Assembly (NCBI GenBank): GCA_019912385.1
Contig: JAIOIW010000079.1
Span: 1-58,955, forward strand
Direction: 5' to 3'
Length of the DNA stretch: 58,955 nt
From: Notoacmeibacter sp.
GTDB lineage: Bacteria; Pseudomonadota; Alphaproteobacteria; Rhizobiales; Rhizobiaceae
Shown: positions 24,191 to 32,812 of the stretch, piece after piece
How positions within the stretch are numbered: position 1 is the first letter of the stretch
Layout: each line of letters begins with the position of its first letter
Notes under the pieces: model-generated
The model's input: only the letters and a program-made list of their open reading frames with translations
The model's database searches: none
What the model was told of the DNA's origin: nothing
Made by a program: the position numbers and the translations under genes

Positions 24191-24201
24191 CAGGTGATGA
24201 C

Positions 24202-24429
24202 ATGCCAGAACGGACAGATTTTGAGGCGTTAGCGGCCAATCTCCTGAAGGCCGAATTGAAGCGGAAAGGTGTGACCTATTCCGCGCTTGTGGAGAAGTTG
24301 GCTTCTATAGGTGTTGACGAAAAGGAAGCGAACATCCGTAATAAGCTGTCTCGGGGGAAATTCACGGCGGCGTTCTTGCTACAATGTCTAAGCGCAATAG
24401 GTACGAATACGCTGCATTTGGATTTATAG
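24202..24429 (+). CDS. DUF6471 domain protein, probable DNA-binding regulator
   Basis: 75 residues, the full DUF6471 domain. The sequence reads like a Cro/XRE-type helix-turn-helix: KAELKRKGVTYSALVEKLA, then EANIRNKLSRGKFTAAFLLQ. The ATG follows AGGTGATG. It is divergent from the transposase gene across a region full of ACGTA repeats, a typical repressor position. No function has been established for the family as far as I know; the regulatory reading is inference. Confidence 0.75.
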   Translation: MPERTDFEALAANLLKAELKRKGVTYSALVEKLASIGVDEKEANIRNKLSRGKFTAAFLLQCLSAIGTNTLHLDL

Positions 24430-25256
24430 CTGGCGCTGGCTTGTCAATCTTTCTTTTGGTCTGGTCATTTCCGGGGTTCCGTAATCCAACCTATCAGCAG
24501 GAAAGATACTACAACGCCCAAGATCACGAGACCGGGGAAGATAATCCAGTCATAAGGCCCAGCCTTTGGGAAACCTACACGACTCCTTCGGATACGTACG
24601 CACAATGGATCATGGCATGCCTGTCCGTTGTCGCTACTGGATTCAGCGTTTGGGCCGTACTGCTGGTGCGTCAAACGCTCGACGAGAGTAGGAAATCTAC
24701 CGACGCCGCGGTAAGTGCCTCCAAGGCTGCAACGCGCTCTAATGAACTTGCGAGAGCCGAACATCGCCCTTGGCTGACAATTCGGAGAAAGTACAAGAGC
24801 CTCTTCTCCGTCTTGAAAATGGGGGCAGATGATCGGAGATTCGATTACGAAGTCCGCATGATCTGGAGATGCAAGATCGTCAATCTTGGCAAAACTCCAG
24901 CGTTTGGCATAAAAACACGAAACAGGATTATTTGTTCCAGTTCCTATTCCAACGCCGCTAGTCAATTCCGCGCCTTCGCGAACTCGATAGACGCCGAAGG
25001 GGACGCCCGCTCCGAAAATACCATCTTCCCCGGCGACAAGGATTATGTTGTTGCCTTTGAATCGTATGCGAAGGTCACGTGCGACGGTGATCGGAGACCG
25101 CGTTTTTATCTCATGAGCGCACTCTCGTACCGAACACCGGAAAGCGACATCATTGGATTTGAGGCCAGACTCATCGGTATCGAATTTGATGATGACACAT
25201 TCGGGCCGTGGTGCGCAGAACTGGTCGAATACGTTGCTGCCCGCATTACTAGGTAA
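24384..25256 (+). CDS. Two-helix membrane protein, accessory element
   Basis: 290 residues. Transmembrane helices at about residues 10-30 (FGFIAGAGLSIFLLVWSF) and 75-95 (WIMACLSVVATGFSVWAVLL), then a coiled stretch (SASKAATRSNELARAEHRPW) and a large C-terminal domain that probably lies in the cytoplasm. Proteins of this layout are common in prophages and genomic islands and have no known function. The start overlaps the end of the DUF6471 gene by 46 bp in another frame, suggesting coupled translation. Base composition is more AT-rich than the host genes. Confidence 0.65.
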   Translation: MSKRNRYEYAAFGFIAGAGLSIFLLVWSFPGFRNPTYQQERYYNAQDHETGEDNPVIRPSLWETYTTPSDTYAQWIMACLSVVATGFSVWAVLLVRQTLDESRKSTDAAVSASKAATRSNELARAEHRPWLTIRRKYKSLFSVLKMGADDRRFDYEVRMIWRCKIVNLGKTPAFGIKTRNRIICSSSYSNAASQFRAFANSIDAEGDARSENTIFPGDKDYVVAFESYAKVTCDGDRRPRFYLMSALSYRTPESDIIGFEARLIGIEFDDDTFGPWCAELVEYVAARITR

Positions 25257-25329
25257 TGCAGTCAGAACTAAAACCGCCACCCCCGCCCATACGGCGCGGC
25301 GTTTCGTTCTGTTCTGCTTGGTGCGTTTG

Positions 25330-27185
25330 CTACCTAACACCGCACAAATGCGGCGCACGTATCAACTGCGCTAGGGCGCGCCAGGCGGCGCCGGATATCA
25401 ATATCCAGTAGGCAGGAATCGCGAGCAGTGTACGTGGCAGGTCCCATCGCTCCGCAGCCGAAAGGGCGCGATGACCCAGCCAGAAAAACGCACCATATGC
25501 GATGAGGAGATTTGCAACATCGAGGGTAAACAAAAACAATTCAACGCCATTCCAGTTTAGCGTAAATATGTATTTTACCAATAAACCTGATGCATAAAAT
25601 AGTATAAATGGATGCATAAGCGACGACGAAACAATCCCAACAAACATAATTTCCGAAATTATAAAATCCTTCAAACCTATTTGATTTATTAGCTTTTTGG
25701 GATTTCGATTGTGTACCAAAAACATTGCATCCATCCCTTCATCCATCGCGTGCGTTGACGATACCAGGTCTTGAGGTCGTCTGGGGCGTCTTCGAGTGTC
25801 GGGCTGTCTATCATTCCCGCGCGATAGCCAAGACGCCGGAGCCGAAGAGCAAGGTCCGCGTCTTCGGTGACATTGTACGGATCCCACCCACCGACATGTT
25901 CGATGGCTTTTCGCCTGAAATGATTGGAGGTGCCTCCGAGCGGGAAAAACAGCCCTCTTGTGGCAAGCCATGGTAACAGACCGCGAAACAGGGCCGCATA
26001 TTCAAATGCAAACATGCGGGTCAGGAAATTCGTGCGCCAGTTCGAAATGAGGAGTGGTGCCTGAAGACAGGCAAGTTTTTCATCGGAGGCGCGAAATCGA
26101 TGCCACGCCTCCAGCAATTGGTCGGGATGGGGGCGATCTTCCGCGTCGTAAAGTACGACGAATTCGCCTGTGATTGCCGGCAGCGCAAAAGTGACTGCCT
26201 TGGGCTTGGTCCGCGGCTGGCCTGGAGGAACCGTTACAATCTCGACCGTGCCGGAAAGCCGGTGCGCATTGATGGCGCTGATCGTCTCATGGTCATCCGC
26301 TTCACAAACAAGCTTGATCTCCAGACGCGATCGCGGCCAGCGCAGTCTGCTGAGCGCAACCATCAGATCGCCGACGACGCCAGCTTCGCGATAGAGCGCG
26401 ACAAGCACCGTGTATTTCGGCATCTGATCGGCGTTTTCAGCGGCAAAACGCGCCGGCCGGCGGGTTCGTGCCTGCGATACGGCAAGCAGCCTGAGCGAGA
26501 TACAGGACAGGAAAAACAGGGCAGCAAGCATATGCAATGACACCAGTGTCATCGCCTTGTACGCCCAAAAACTGAAAGGAAGCAAAAAGAGAGACAGCCC
26601 AGGGAGGACTCCCTGCCACATTGTGCCGGTTTTGCGCGCAGACAGTTCGGGACGTGCTGTGAACAAGCGGTCGATTGCCAGGCTGCTCATCCGCTCCTGT
26701 GTAGCCTGAAGCAGGTGCCGCCTGAGCAACCGCGGGGACACGAAGCGCAGCTTCCTTGCAAAAGCGGGATGTTTTTCGCGGAAAGCAACGAGAGAACCCA
26801 TCCGGGCGATCTCGGGGGAGATGAGGATGAGTATCCGGCCGCCGGGGTGGATATAGAGGACGATGCGCTGGCTGTCCTCCACGCCCAGCGCCGCCAGAAG
26901 ATCCGACTTGAACGGAACCAGACGCCCGGGCTCGATCGCGTCAAGGAATTCAAAGCCGGTTGCCCGCGCCAGGGCCGCGAAATAGCTGCCTTCGTCGATA
27001 TCGCCGCCGGCGAGCATCGCGGCCTGAAAACTCCCCCCCTCGGCAATCCATCGGCGCAAGCGCCTTGCGGTTTCGTCCGGAGGGATGCCGAGTTCGATGA
27101 GGACATGCACGAAGACGCGTTGGAGCTTCGCTGCCGACCATTCCGCTTCCACCCACCGACCGATCGCTCCCGTCCCGCGGTCCAT
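25330..27185 (-). pseudogene. Family-2 glycosyltransferase, frameshifted and cut at the 3' end
   Basis: N-terminal MshEN-like regulatory region (about 1-170), two transmembrane helices, and a GT2 domain with VLVALYREAGVVGDLMVALS, a DAED metal site and the QxxRW-type QRTRWMKGW. The frame stops at 25689. The expected continuation (FLVHNRNPKKLINQIGLKDF and on to AAWRALAQLI) is in another frame, joined at a run of five T (minus strand, about 25719-25723); one more T would restore it. The true last codons were displaced by the element, leaving a short CGVR tail. The last 400 bp are AT-rich. Likely decaying, though a sequencing error at the T-run is possible. Confidence 0.8.
25343..25369. repeat. 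Right direct repeat (att-like) of the accessory element
   Basis: CACAAATGCGGC, GCAC, GTATCAACTGC. On the minus strand it encodes QLIRAPHL of the glycosyltransferase in frame, so the GTATCAACTGC side is host sequence. After the shared TTGTG the frame enters element sequence and stops within four codons. Confidence 0.8.
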
Positions 27186-27240
27186 GATCCCTACTCCCGG
27201 ATACCTGCCGTTCCCCTAAACCGGACAGTCATTGCAGCGG

Positions 27241-27990
27241 TCATGCCGCCAGGCGAGCCAGTCGGCGCAGCCTTCGAACGGTAGCTTCGTTATCGAGCGC
27301 ATCCCGAAACAACGCGATTTCGCAGTCAATCTGCCGATTAAGCTGCTCGACGTCATTGCGCAGCAGGCGCCGTGCGGTTTCCATCGCGTGCGCCGGCTTG
27401 CGCGACACGCGCTTCGCCGTTTCGAGCGCTTCATCTATCGGGCGCTGTTCGCCGCACAGATCGGTAACCAGACCGATCTCGTAGGCGTCGCGGGCCTTGA
27501 GCTGTTCCCCGAGGCAGAAGAAGCGAAACGCGGCCGCGTAGCCGAGCCGGAGCGGCGCGAGAATGCTCGTTGCGGCGTCGGGAACGAGACCGAAATCGAC
27601 AAACGGCACCCTGAAGCTGCTTTGCGGGCTGGCAAACACAAGATCGCAATGAAAGAGTGTGGTGCAACCCACCCCGGTGGCCTCGCCCTCGACACAGGCA
27701 AACAGGGGCTTTGGGAATGCCGCCAAAGCCCTGAAATAGCCTGTTACGGCCGTGATGAGGGAAGGATAAAGCCGCGGTTCGGTAAACTCATTCAGGTCGG
27801 CACCGGTGCAGAAACAGCCATCAAGTCCGCGGAAGATGACGCTGCGGATTTCCGCATCTGCTGCGGCATCGTCAAGTATTCGAGTCAATTGAAGATAAGC
27901 GATCTTATCGAGCGCGGGGCGCCCATTGTCTGCATTCATCGATACAATCAACGCACTCGCAAGACGTGAAGTTTCAATTTCTGTCGACAT
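27241..27990 (-). CDS. Crotonase/enoyl-CoA hydratase, MqsC-like, in the quorum-sensing cassette
   Basis: 249 residues, crotonase fold. Oxyanion-hole segments are CFCTGADLNEF and VEGEATGVGCTTLFHCDLVF. The catalytic region reads DFGLVPDAATSILAP, with Asp and Ala where many hydratases have Glu or Gly, so the chemistry may be altered. The second ATG is preferred because AGGGGA sits at proper distance. It follows luxI on the same strand by 83 bp. In Mesorhizobium the crotonase MqsC, third gene of mqsRIC, is needed for 2,4-unsaturated acyl-homoserine lactones. The same order here suggests the same role, rather than beta-oxidation. Confidence 0.8.
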   Translation of the reverse strand: MSTEIETSRLASALIVSMNADNGRPALDKIAYLQLTRILDDAAADAEIRSVIFRGLDGCFCTGADLNEFTEPRLYPSLITAVTGYFRALAAFPKPLFACVEGEATGVGCTTLFHCDLVFASPQSSFRVPFVDFGLVPDAATSILAPLRLGYAAAFRFFCLGEQLKARDAYEIGLVTDLCGEQRPIDEALETAKRVSRKPAHAMETARRLLRNDVEQLNRQIDCEIALFRDALDNEATVRRLRRLARLAA

Positions 27991-28073
27991 GTCCATTCCC
28001 CTGTCAAAGTGAAACCGCCACTCGGCCGCGAGTCCCGGCGAAAGGCGTTGGCACGTGGCCTGTCAAACGAAGT

Positions 28074-28709
28074 TCACGACGCAATCCGCCAGGCCGGCGC
28101 CGGTAGCTGGCCGACAAGGACCGGCTCGAAATGGTTGCGCTTCTCGCGGACCGTTCGCAGTGTTTCTTCATTGAAAGTCAGCAGGGTCGCGACGACGTTC
28201 TGGCGTCCGATCTGCCGCTGGTAACCGAGCGGGCGGGCCAGGAACCGAAGTTGCAGCGCACGCAGAACCCACATCGGCTCGAACTCGATGATGACATCGC
28301 GGCAACCGGTCGCCAGCCCCCACTCGACAAAACCGGCGATCAGTTCGCTTCCGACGGTCGAGATGCCGCGCCTGCCGTCCCGATAGGGTTCGGCCACCGC
28401 ATAGCGGGTCAGCTCGAAGACATCGGGTCCGGAAGGGCGATCGCCCTCGCAGAGCTCGGGCAGGACTTCGCTCAACAGATGCGGTCGGGTTGTCGGAAGC
28501 ATGCGCTGATAACCGGCCAGTTCTCCGTTGCGCATCGAAAGCATGTGGATGGCTTCGTCGTGATCGAACTGGTCAATCTCGTAGCCATCTGGCCGGCGAA
28601 TGTCCTCCCAGCCCATTTCCTCGACAAAGATCTGATGACGCAGGCGATGGACTGCTTCCCAAAGTGACTGGTGCTCCATCAGAACAGCTGTAGACATGGC
28701 ATAGATCAT
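28074..28709 (-). CDS. LuxI-family acyl-homoserine lactone synthase
   Basis: 211 residues, typical autoinducer-synthase length. The conserved pattern is visible: RLRHQIFVEEMGW near residue 25, then D-H-D acidic positions in EIDQFDHDEAIHML, RMLPTTRPHLL with the Arg and Pro, and FELTRYAV with Glu and Arg. It joins an acyl chain from acyl-ACP or acyl-CoA to S-adenosylmethionine. The ATG at 28709 has GGGAG six bases upstream. It lies between luxR and a crotonase gene on the same strand. Acyl chain type is unknown, probably medium-chain and unsaturated by analogy with mqsRIC. Confidence 0.93.
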   Translation of the reverse strand: MIYAMSTAVLMEHQSLWEAVHRLRHQIFVEEMGWEDIRRPDGYEIDQFDHDEAIHMLSMRNGELAGYQRMLPTTRPHLLSEVLPELCEGDRPSGPDVFELTRYAVAEPYRDGRRGISTVGSELIAGFVEWGLATGCRDVIIEFEPMWVLRALQLRFLARPLGYQRQIGRQNVVATLLTFNEETLRTVREKRNHFEPVLVGQLPAPAWRIAS

Positions 28710-28716
28710 GAGAATC

Positions 28717-28734
28717 TCCCGTATCAAAACGGGA
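28717..28734 (-). promoter_or_regulatory. 18-bp dyad directly upstream of luxI
   Basis: Perfect 6-bp arms TCCCGT and ACGGGA with a 6-base spacer, the size of a lux box. It ends seven bases before the luxI ATG and covers the Shine-Dalgarno. A LuxR protein bound there, or an RNA hairpin, would block rather than activate expression unless the main promoter lies upstream in luxR. Confidence 0.4.
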
Positions 28735-28772
28735 CAATTCTATGATGGCCGATCGGCCCGCCTAGTACGCGA

Positions 28773-29501
28773 TCACGTAATGTAACCGCGCCTGATCGCC
28801 TCTGCCACGGCCTGGACGCGATTAGCGGCGCCAAGTTTTGCCTTGGCATTCAACAGATGCTTTTCAGAGGTGTGCTCGGATATTCCGAGAATACGCGAGA
28901 TCTCCCATTCGCTTTTGCCTTCCGCAGCCCATCGAATACATTCCGCCTCCCGTTTTGTCAGCCCGGATGCGGATGAGTTCTCGGTTTTCGCAACGAGCTG
29001 GATCGAGCGGGCAATCGCGTAGGTTGAAACGAGGGAAATCATTCCCGACGCATAGGGTGGAATATCGACATTGCGACCGCCAAGCGAGACGATTGCAAGC
29101 GTGCCATCGACGGTGACGAGAGGGATGACCACTCCCGACCTCAAACCGAATTCGGCGGCCTCGGCCATGACCTTGTTGCCTGGATGCGCCCTATCGATCG
29201 TGCCGACCGCGTCATCCCAGATGAACGGATTGAGACCCTTCTTCACATGCCCGACAATCGGATCGAATTCCACGTAGTTCTCGCTGGCATAACGGCTCAG
29301 CCACTCTTCAGGCCATCCGCACAGCAATACGTGCTTTCGCTGTTCGTTTTCCGGCGCGCGCGGATCCGGGACCGTTCCGGCCATGAGCCTGTCCAGCCCG
29401 TACTGCCCGGTAATACGGATCAGTTCCGTGCAGATTCCCTGCGCCGAATCCACCCGGTTCAGATGGTCGATGAAGTCGATGGTATCTTCAAAGCGGTTCA
29501 C
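28773..29501 (-). CDS. LuxR-family quorum-sensing regulator
   Basis: 242 residues with a GTG start behind GGGGGCGG; an ATG two bases away is out of frame. The N-terminal autoinducer-binding domain shows WPEEWLSRYASENYVEFDPI (Trp, Tyr, Asp ligand contacts) and FGLRSGVVIPL. The C-terminal LuxR helix-turn-helix is clear: LTKREAECIRWAAEGKSEWE and ISEHTSEKHLLNAKAKLGA. It is 64 bp upstream of luxI on the same strand, so the synthase, regulator and crotonase probably form one transcript. It is divergent from the solute-binding protein gene. Confidence 0.93.
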   Translation of the reverse strand: MNRFEDTIDFIDHLNRVDSAQGICTELIRITGQYGLDRLMAGTVPDPRAPENEQRKHVLLCGWPEEWLSRYASENYVEFDPIVGHVKKGLNPFIWDDAVGTIDRAHPGNKVMAEAAEFGLRSGVVIPLVTVDGTLAIVSLGGRNVDIPPYASGMISLVSTYAIARSIQLVAKTENSSASGLTKREAECIRWAAEGKSEWEISRILGISEHTSEKHLLNAKAKLGAANRVQAVAEAIRRGYIT

Positions 29502-29682
29502 ATCCGCCCCCTGCCATCAATTTACTGTTCCATATTAAATCAAGGTCCAGCAGAATTAGCTATTAACCCGCGATTGTATAATTCAATTATTCGACCCGTC
29601 CGACGGGACGCGGCAGGTTGTACCTTGTCTGGTACTGCGCCAAGTTGGTAGATTGGAATTCTTTCAGAATACGGGAGCCGAA

Positions 29683-30525
29683 ATGCGCAATCTGCGGAAT
29701 GCCGCGTTACTTGTTTGGGTGGCTTTTACCCTGTCGGCGAGCGGAGCGGCCGCGCAACCATTGCCGCCCGACCTCTGGGACCGGAAAGAGCGCCTGCCGG
29801 TCGTGAAGATCGACAGCATTCCCCGGCTGCGGTTCCTCACGACGGTGGACTTTCCGCCCTTCAACTTTCTCGACGAAAACGGAAAACTGACCGGATTGCA
29901 TGTCGATCTTGCGCGAGCGATATGCAGGGAACTTGAAGTTTCCGGGAAGTGCCAGATCCAGGCATTGCCATGGGACGAATTGACCACCGCGCTCAGAAAC
30001 CGCCGTGGCGAAGCAATCATCGCCGGGCTGTCGGCGACCCAGGAAACAAGAGCGACGCACGAGTTTACCCGTCCCTATTTCGTTTTTCCCGCACGTCTTG
30101 CCGTGCCGCGGGGCGAGCCTGCAAAGGAGCCCCTGACAGAAGCGATTGCCGGAAAACGGATCGGTGTGATGGCCCGATCCGCGCATGAACGCATGGTGCG
30201 CGAATATTTTCCGCGATCAAAAACAGTCATCTATTCCAGGGAAGACTGGATGTACGAAGCCCTTTCATCGGGCGCAATCGACGGAATTTTTGGCGACGGC
30301 ATGCGACTGTCGTTCTGGCTATCCGGATCGGCCTCAAAGGATTGCTGCGTATTTGCGGGCGGGGCTTACCATGCGCCTGAACTTACAGGCGACGGGATGG
30401 CAATCGCGCTTCCAAAAGGAGAGACGAAACTGACGGCCGCCCTCAACCAGGCGCTGAGGGAGATCGAGGCCAAGGGAATTATGGCCGAGCTTTATTTGCG
30501 TTACTTCCCGGCGCGGTTCTACTGA
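29683..30525 (+). CDS. Periplasmic solute-binding protein (SBP_bac_3 family)
   Basis: 280 residues from an ATG behind GGGAG. A Sec signal peptide (LLVWVAFTLSASGAAAQ) is followed by a family-3 binding-protein fold: LRFLTTVDFPPFNFLDENGK, GLHVDLARAICRELE, GKRIGVMARSAHERM and IDGIFGDG. These proteins usually bind amino acids for ABC import, but no permease or ATPase gene is adjacent. It may serve a distant transporter or a sensor. It faces luxR across a 181-bp intergenic region containing two short dyads. Confidence 0.85.
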   Translation: MRNLRNAALLVWVAFTLSASGAAAQPLPPDLWDRKERLPVVKIDSIPRLRFLTTVDFPPFNFLDENGKLTGLHVDLARAICRELEVSGKCQIQALPWDELTTALRNRRGEAIIAGLSATQETRATHEFTRPYFVFPARLAVPRGEPAKEPLTEAIAGKRIGVMARSAHERMVREYFPRSKTVIYSREDWMYEALSSGAIDGIFGDGMRLSFWLSGSASKDCCVFAGGAYHAPELTGDGMAIALPKGETKLTAALNQALREIEAKGIMAELYLRYFPARFY

Positions 30526-30591
30526 ACGCGGTATGTTCATTCGCCGTTTGAGGACCGCCGCCAGCTTGTGCTCTGGGGCCTTGACCCAACG

Positions 30592-31002
30592 TCAGGCGGT
30601 ACGGAACCGGGCCTGCGCCGCCCTTTCTATCGCCGCCGCAACCAGCTTTTCCACTTCAAGGCGGTCGCGCAACAACTGGAGCAGCCGAAGCTCCTCCTGT
30701 TCGACATAGAGGTCCGCTGCGGCAATCTCGACGGCAACCGCATAGGCGGTTTCGCGCAACCGCTCTGGAACAGCGGCGGTGATGACGTCCAGCAGGCGAT
30801 TCAAGCCGTCGTCTTTTGCCAGAATCTGTTGGCACTGTCTGGATGTCTCGATGAGACGATCGTCCTTGTAGCCGGCAAACACGGGCATGGTGCGCACCAG
30901 AGAGCCGATTTTCGCCAGTTCGTTGTCCGTCATCGAACGATCGACGGCCGACACCGCAACCATGACGTAGACCAGTGCTTCCTGGGTAGATACCGCTTCC
31001 AT
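30592..31002 (-). CDS. TerB-family tellurite resistance-like protein
   Basis: 136 residues from the second in-frame ATG, which has TGGAG about ten bases upstream; the first ATG, 24 bases earlier, has no ribosome site. All-helical TerB fold with acidic metal-binding positions in AVSAVDRSMTDNELAKI and AADLYVEQEELRLLQLLRD. TerB domains bind divalent metal, and stand-alone members in alphaproteobacteria have no defined role. It is convergent with the solute-binding protein gene and divergent from lysK. Confidence 0.8.
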   Translation of the reverse strand: MEAVSTQEALVYVMVAVSAVDRSMTDNELAKIGSLVRTMPVFAGYKDDRLIETSRQCQQILAKDDGLNRLLDVITAAVPERLRETAYAVAVEIAAADLYVEQEELRLLQLLRDRLEVEKLVAAAIERAAQARFRTA

Positions 31003-31150
31003 TCCCGTATTCTCCAAATGATCCATTCGTGGCGGAACCTATGGACTCTTCGGTCGGGCTTCAAGCGAAATTGGCGCTTCCGATTGACGGACGGAGCCGG
31101 CACGCATAGGGTCCGCGCGCTCAAAAGAGCCCTCATGACAGGACCGGACC

Positions 31151-32803
31151 ATGAATGCAGCAAGCCCGACAGCGCTGGAGCCCGATGCGCAAATGATTGC
31201 CGAAGCAGCCGGCTCCAAGGCCTGGCCATTCGAGGAAGCGCGCAAGATCATCAAGCGCTACGAGACAACCGGTTATCCTGCGACGGTCCTGTTCGAGACG
31301 GGTTACGGTCCGTCGGGCCTTCCGCATATCGGCACGTTCGGGGAAGTGGCGCGCACCACCATGGTCCGCCATGCATTCCATGTACTGACCGGAGGCAAGG
31401 TCGCGACGAAGCTGCTTTGTTTCTCCGACGACATGGACGGGATGCGCAAGATCCCGGACAATGTCCCGGACCGGGCCTTCCTGGAGCCGCATCTGCACAA
31501 GCCGCTCACCGCGGTGCCAAATCCCTTTGGCGGCGACCACGCCAGCTTCGGCGACCACAACAATGCCATGCTCCGCAGGTTTCTCGACACTTTCGGCTTC
31601 GACTACGAGTTCGCCAGCGCAACGGAGTACTACAGGTCGGGGCGTTTCGACAAAGTCCTGCTTCGCGCCGCGGAGCGTTACGATGATATCATGGCCGTGA
31701 TGCTGCCGACGCTCGGAGCCGAACGGCAGGCAACCTACAGCCCTTTCCTGCCGATCTCGCCCACGACGGGCCGCGTCCTGTACGTACCAATGAAGCATGT
31801 GGATGCCAGGGCCGGCATGATCACCTTCAATGATGAAGACGGCAGTGAAGTCACGCTCCCTGTGACGGGCGGGCAGGTGAAACTGCAATGGAAACCCGAC
31901 TTCGGCATGCGTTGGGCGGCGCTTGGCGTCGATTTCGAAATGTTCGGCAAGGACCACCAGACGAATGCCGTCATCTATGACCGCATCTGTTCGATCCTCG
32001 GTGGACGGCCGCCGGAACACTTCGTCTATGAATTGTTTCTCGACGAGAAGGGCGAAAAGATCTCGAAATCGAAGGGTAACGGGCTGACCATCGACGAGTG
32101 GTTGACCTACGCGCCGACCGAGAGCCTTTCGCTCTACATGTTCCAGAAGCCGAGGACGGCGAAGCGGCTCTATTTCGACGTCATCCCCCGGGCGGTGGAC
32201 GAGTATTTCTCGTTCCTCGACGCCTATCGGCGCCAACCGCTGCCACAACAGCTCGCAAACCCGGTATGGCACATCCATAACGGCGAGCCGCCCGAAATCG
32301 ACCTGCCGGTCTCGTTCTCGCTGCTGCTCAATCTCGCCACGGCGTCGAATCCTGAGAACAAGGCCGTCATCTGGGGCTTCATCTCCGCTTATGCTCCGGG
32401 CGTCACCCCCCAATCCCATCCGCATCTCGACCAGTTGGTGGGCTATGCGATCCAGTACTTCCGCGACTTCGTGACGAAGAAATACCGCGCTCCCGATGAG
32501 GTGGAACGCGCCACACTGGAAGCGCTTTCGGCAGGACTCGGCAAACTGCCCGTGGACGCCGACGGGGCAGCGATCCAGGATGCCGCGCTGAATGTGGCGC
32601 GCAGAATAGAGCTCTATCAGGACCAATCCAGGAAGAGCCCCGACGGCGGGCCTGGTGTCTCGGTGGCCTTTTTCCAGATGATCTACGAAGTGTTGCTCGG
32701 TCAGGAACGCGGTCCGCGCTTCGGATCATTCGTCGCGCTTTACGGCATCCCGGAAACGCGCACCCTGATCAGCAATGCGCTGTCTGGCAAGCTCATAAAC
32801 TGA
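31151..32803 (+). CDS. lysK: Lysine--tRNA ligase, class I
   Basis: 550 residues, the class I form found in archaea and many alphaproteobacteria instead of the class II LysS. The HIGH-type motif is [12 protein letters not shown] and the KMSKS-type motif [10 protein letters not shown]. It charges tRNA-Lys with lysine. The ATG at 31151 starts a typical N-terminal helix before the catalytic core. The gene stands alone, convergent with the thermonuclease-like gene 9 bp away. Confidence 0.95.
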   Translation: MNAASPTALEPDAQMIAEAAGSKAWPFEEARKIIKRYETTGYPATVLFETGYGPSGLPHIGTFGEVARTTMVRHAFHVLTGGKVATKLLCFSDDMDGMRKIPDNVPDRAFLEPHLHKPLTAVPNPFGGDHASFGDHNNAMLRRFLDTFGFDYEFASATEYYRSGRFDKVLLRAAERYDDIMAVMLPTLGAERQATYSPFLPISPTTGRVLYVPMKHVDARAGMITFNDEDGSEVTLPVTGGQVKLQWKPDFGMRWAALGVDFEMFGKDHQTNAVIYDRICSILGGRPPEHFVYELFLDEKGEKISKSKGNGLTIDEWLTYAPTESLSLYMFQKPRTAKRLYFDVIPRAVDEYFSFLDAYRRQPLPQQLANPVWHIHNGEPPEIDLPVSFSLLLNLATASNPENKAVIWGFISAYAPGVTPQSHPHLDQLVGYAIQYFRDFVTKKYRAPDEVERATLEALSAGLGKLPVDADGAAIQDAALNVARRIELYQDQSRKSPDGGPGVSVAFFQMIYEVLLGQERGPRFGSFVALYGIPETRTLISNALSGKLIN

Positions 32804-32812
32804 TCGGCACTT

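Larger units (their letters stand above)
20794..25369. mobile_element. 4.5-kb integrated element in the 3' end of a glycosyltransferase gene
   Basis: The block is bounded by imperfect 27/28-bp direct repeats and splits the last codons off a glycosyltransferase gene. It contains a 47-codon ORF, two unknown genes, a secreted sunset-domain protein, a RelE/Phd toxin-antitoxin pair, an IS1595-like transposase, a DUF6471 protein and a two-helix membrane protein. Parts of it are richer in A+T than the surroundings. I see no tyrosine or serine integrase, replication or transfer gene. The enzyme that placed it is either one of the unknown proteins, supplied elsewhere, or lost. Confidence 0.75.

Noticed and set aside
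23100-24200. Terminal inverted repeats of an IS1595 insertion sequence.
   Set aside because: No matching repeats or 8-bp target duplication could be found around the gene; the CATTACGT pair lies inside one intergenic region and looks like operators.
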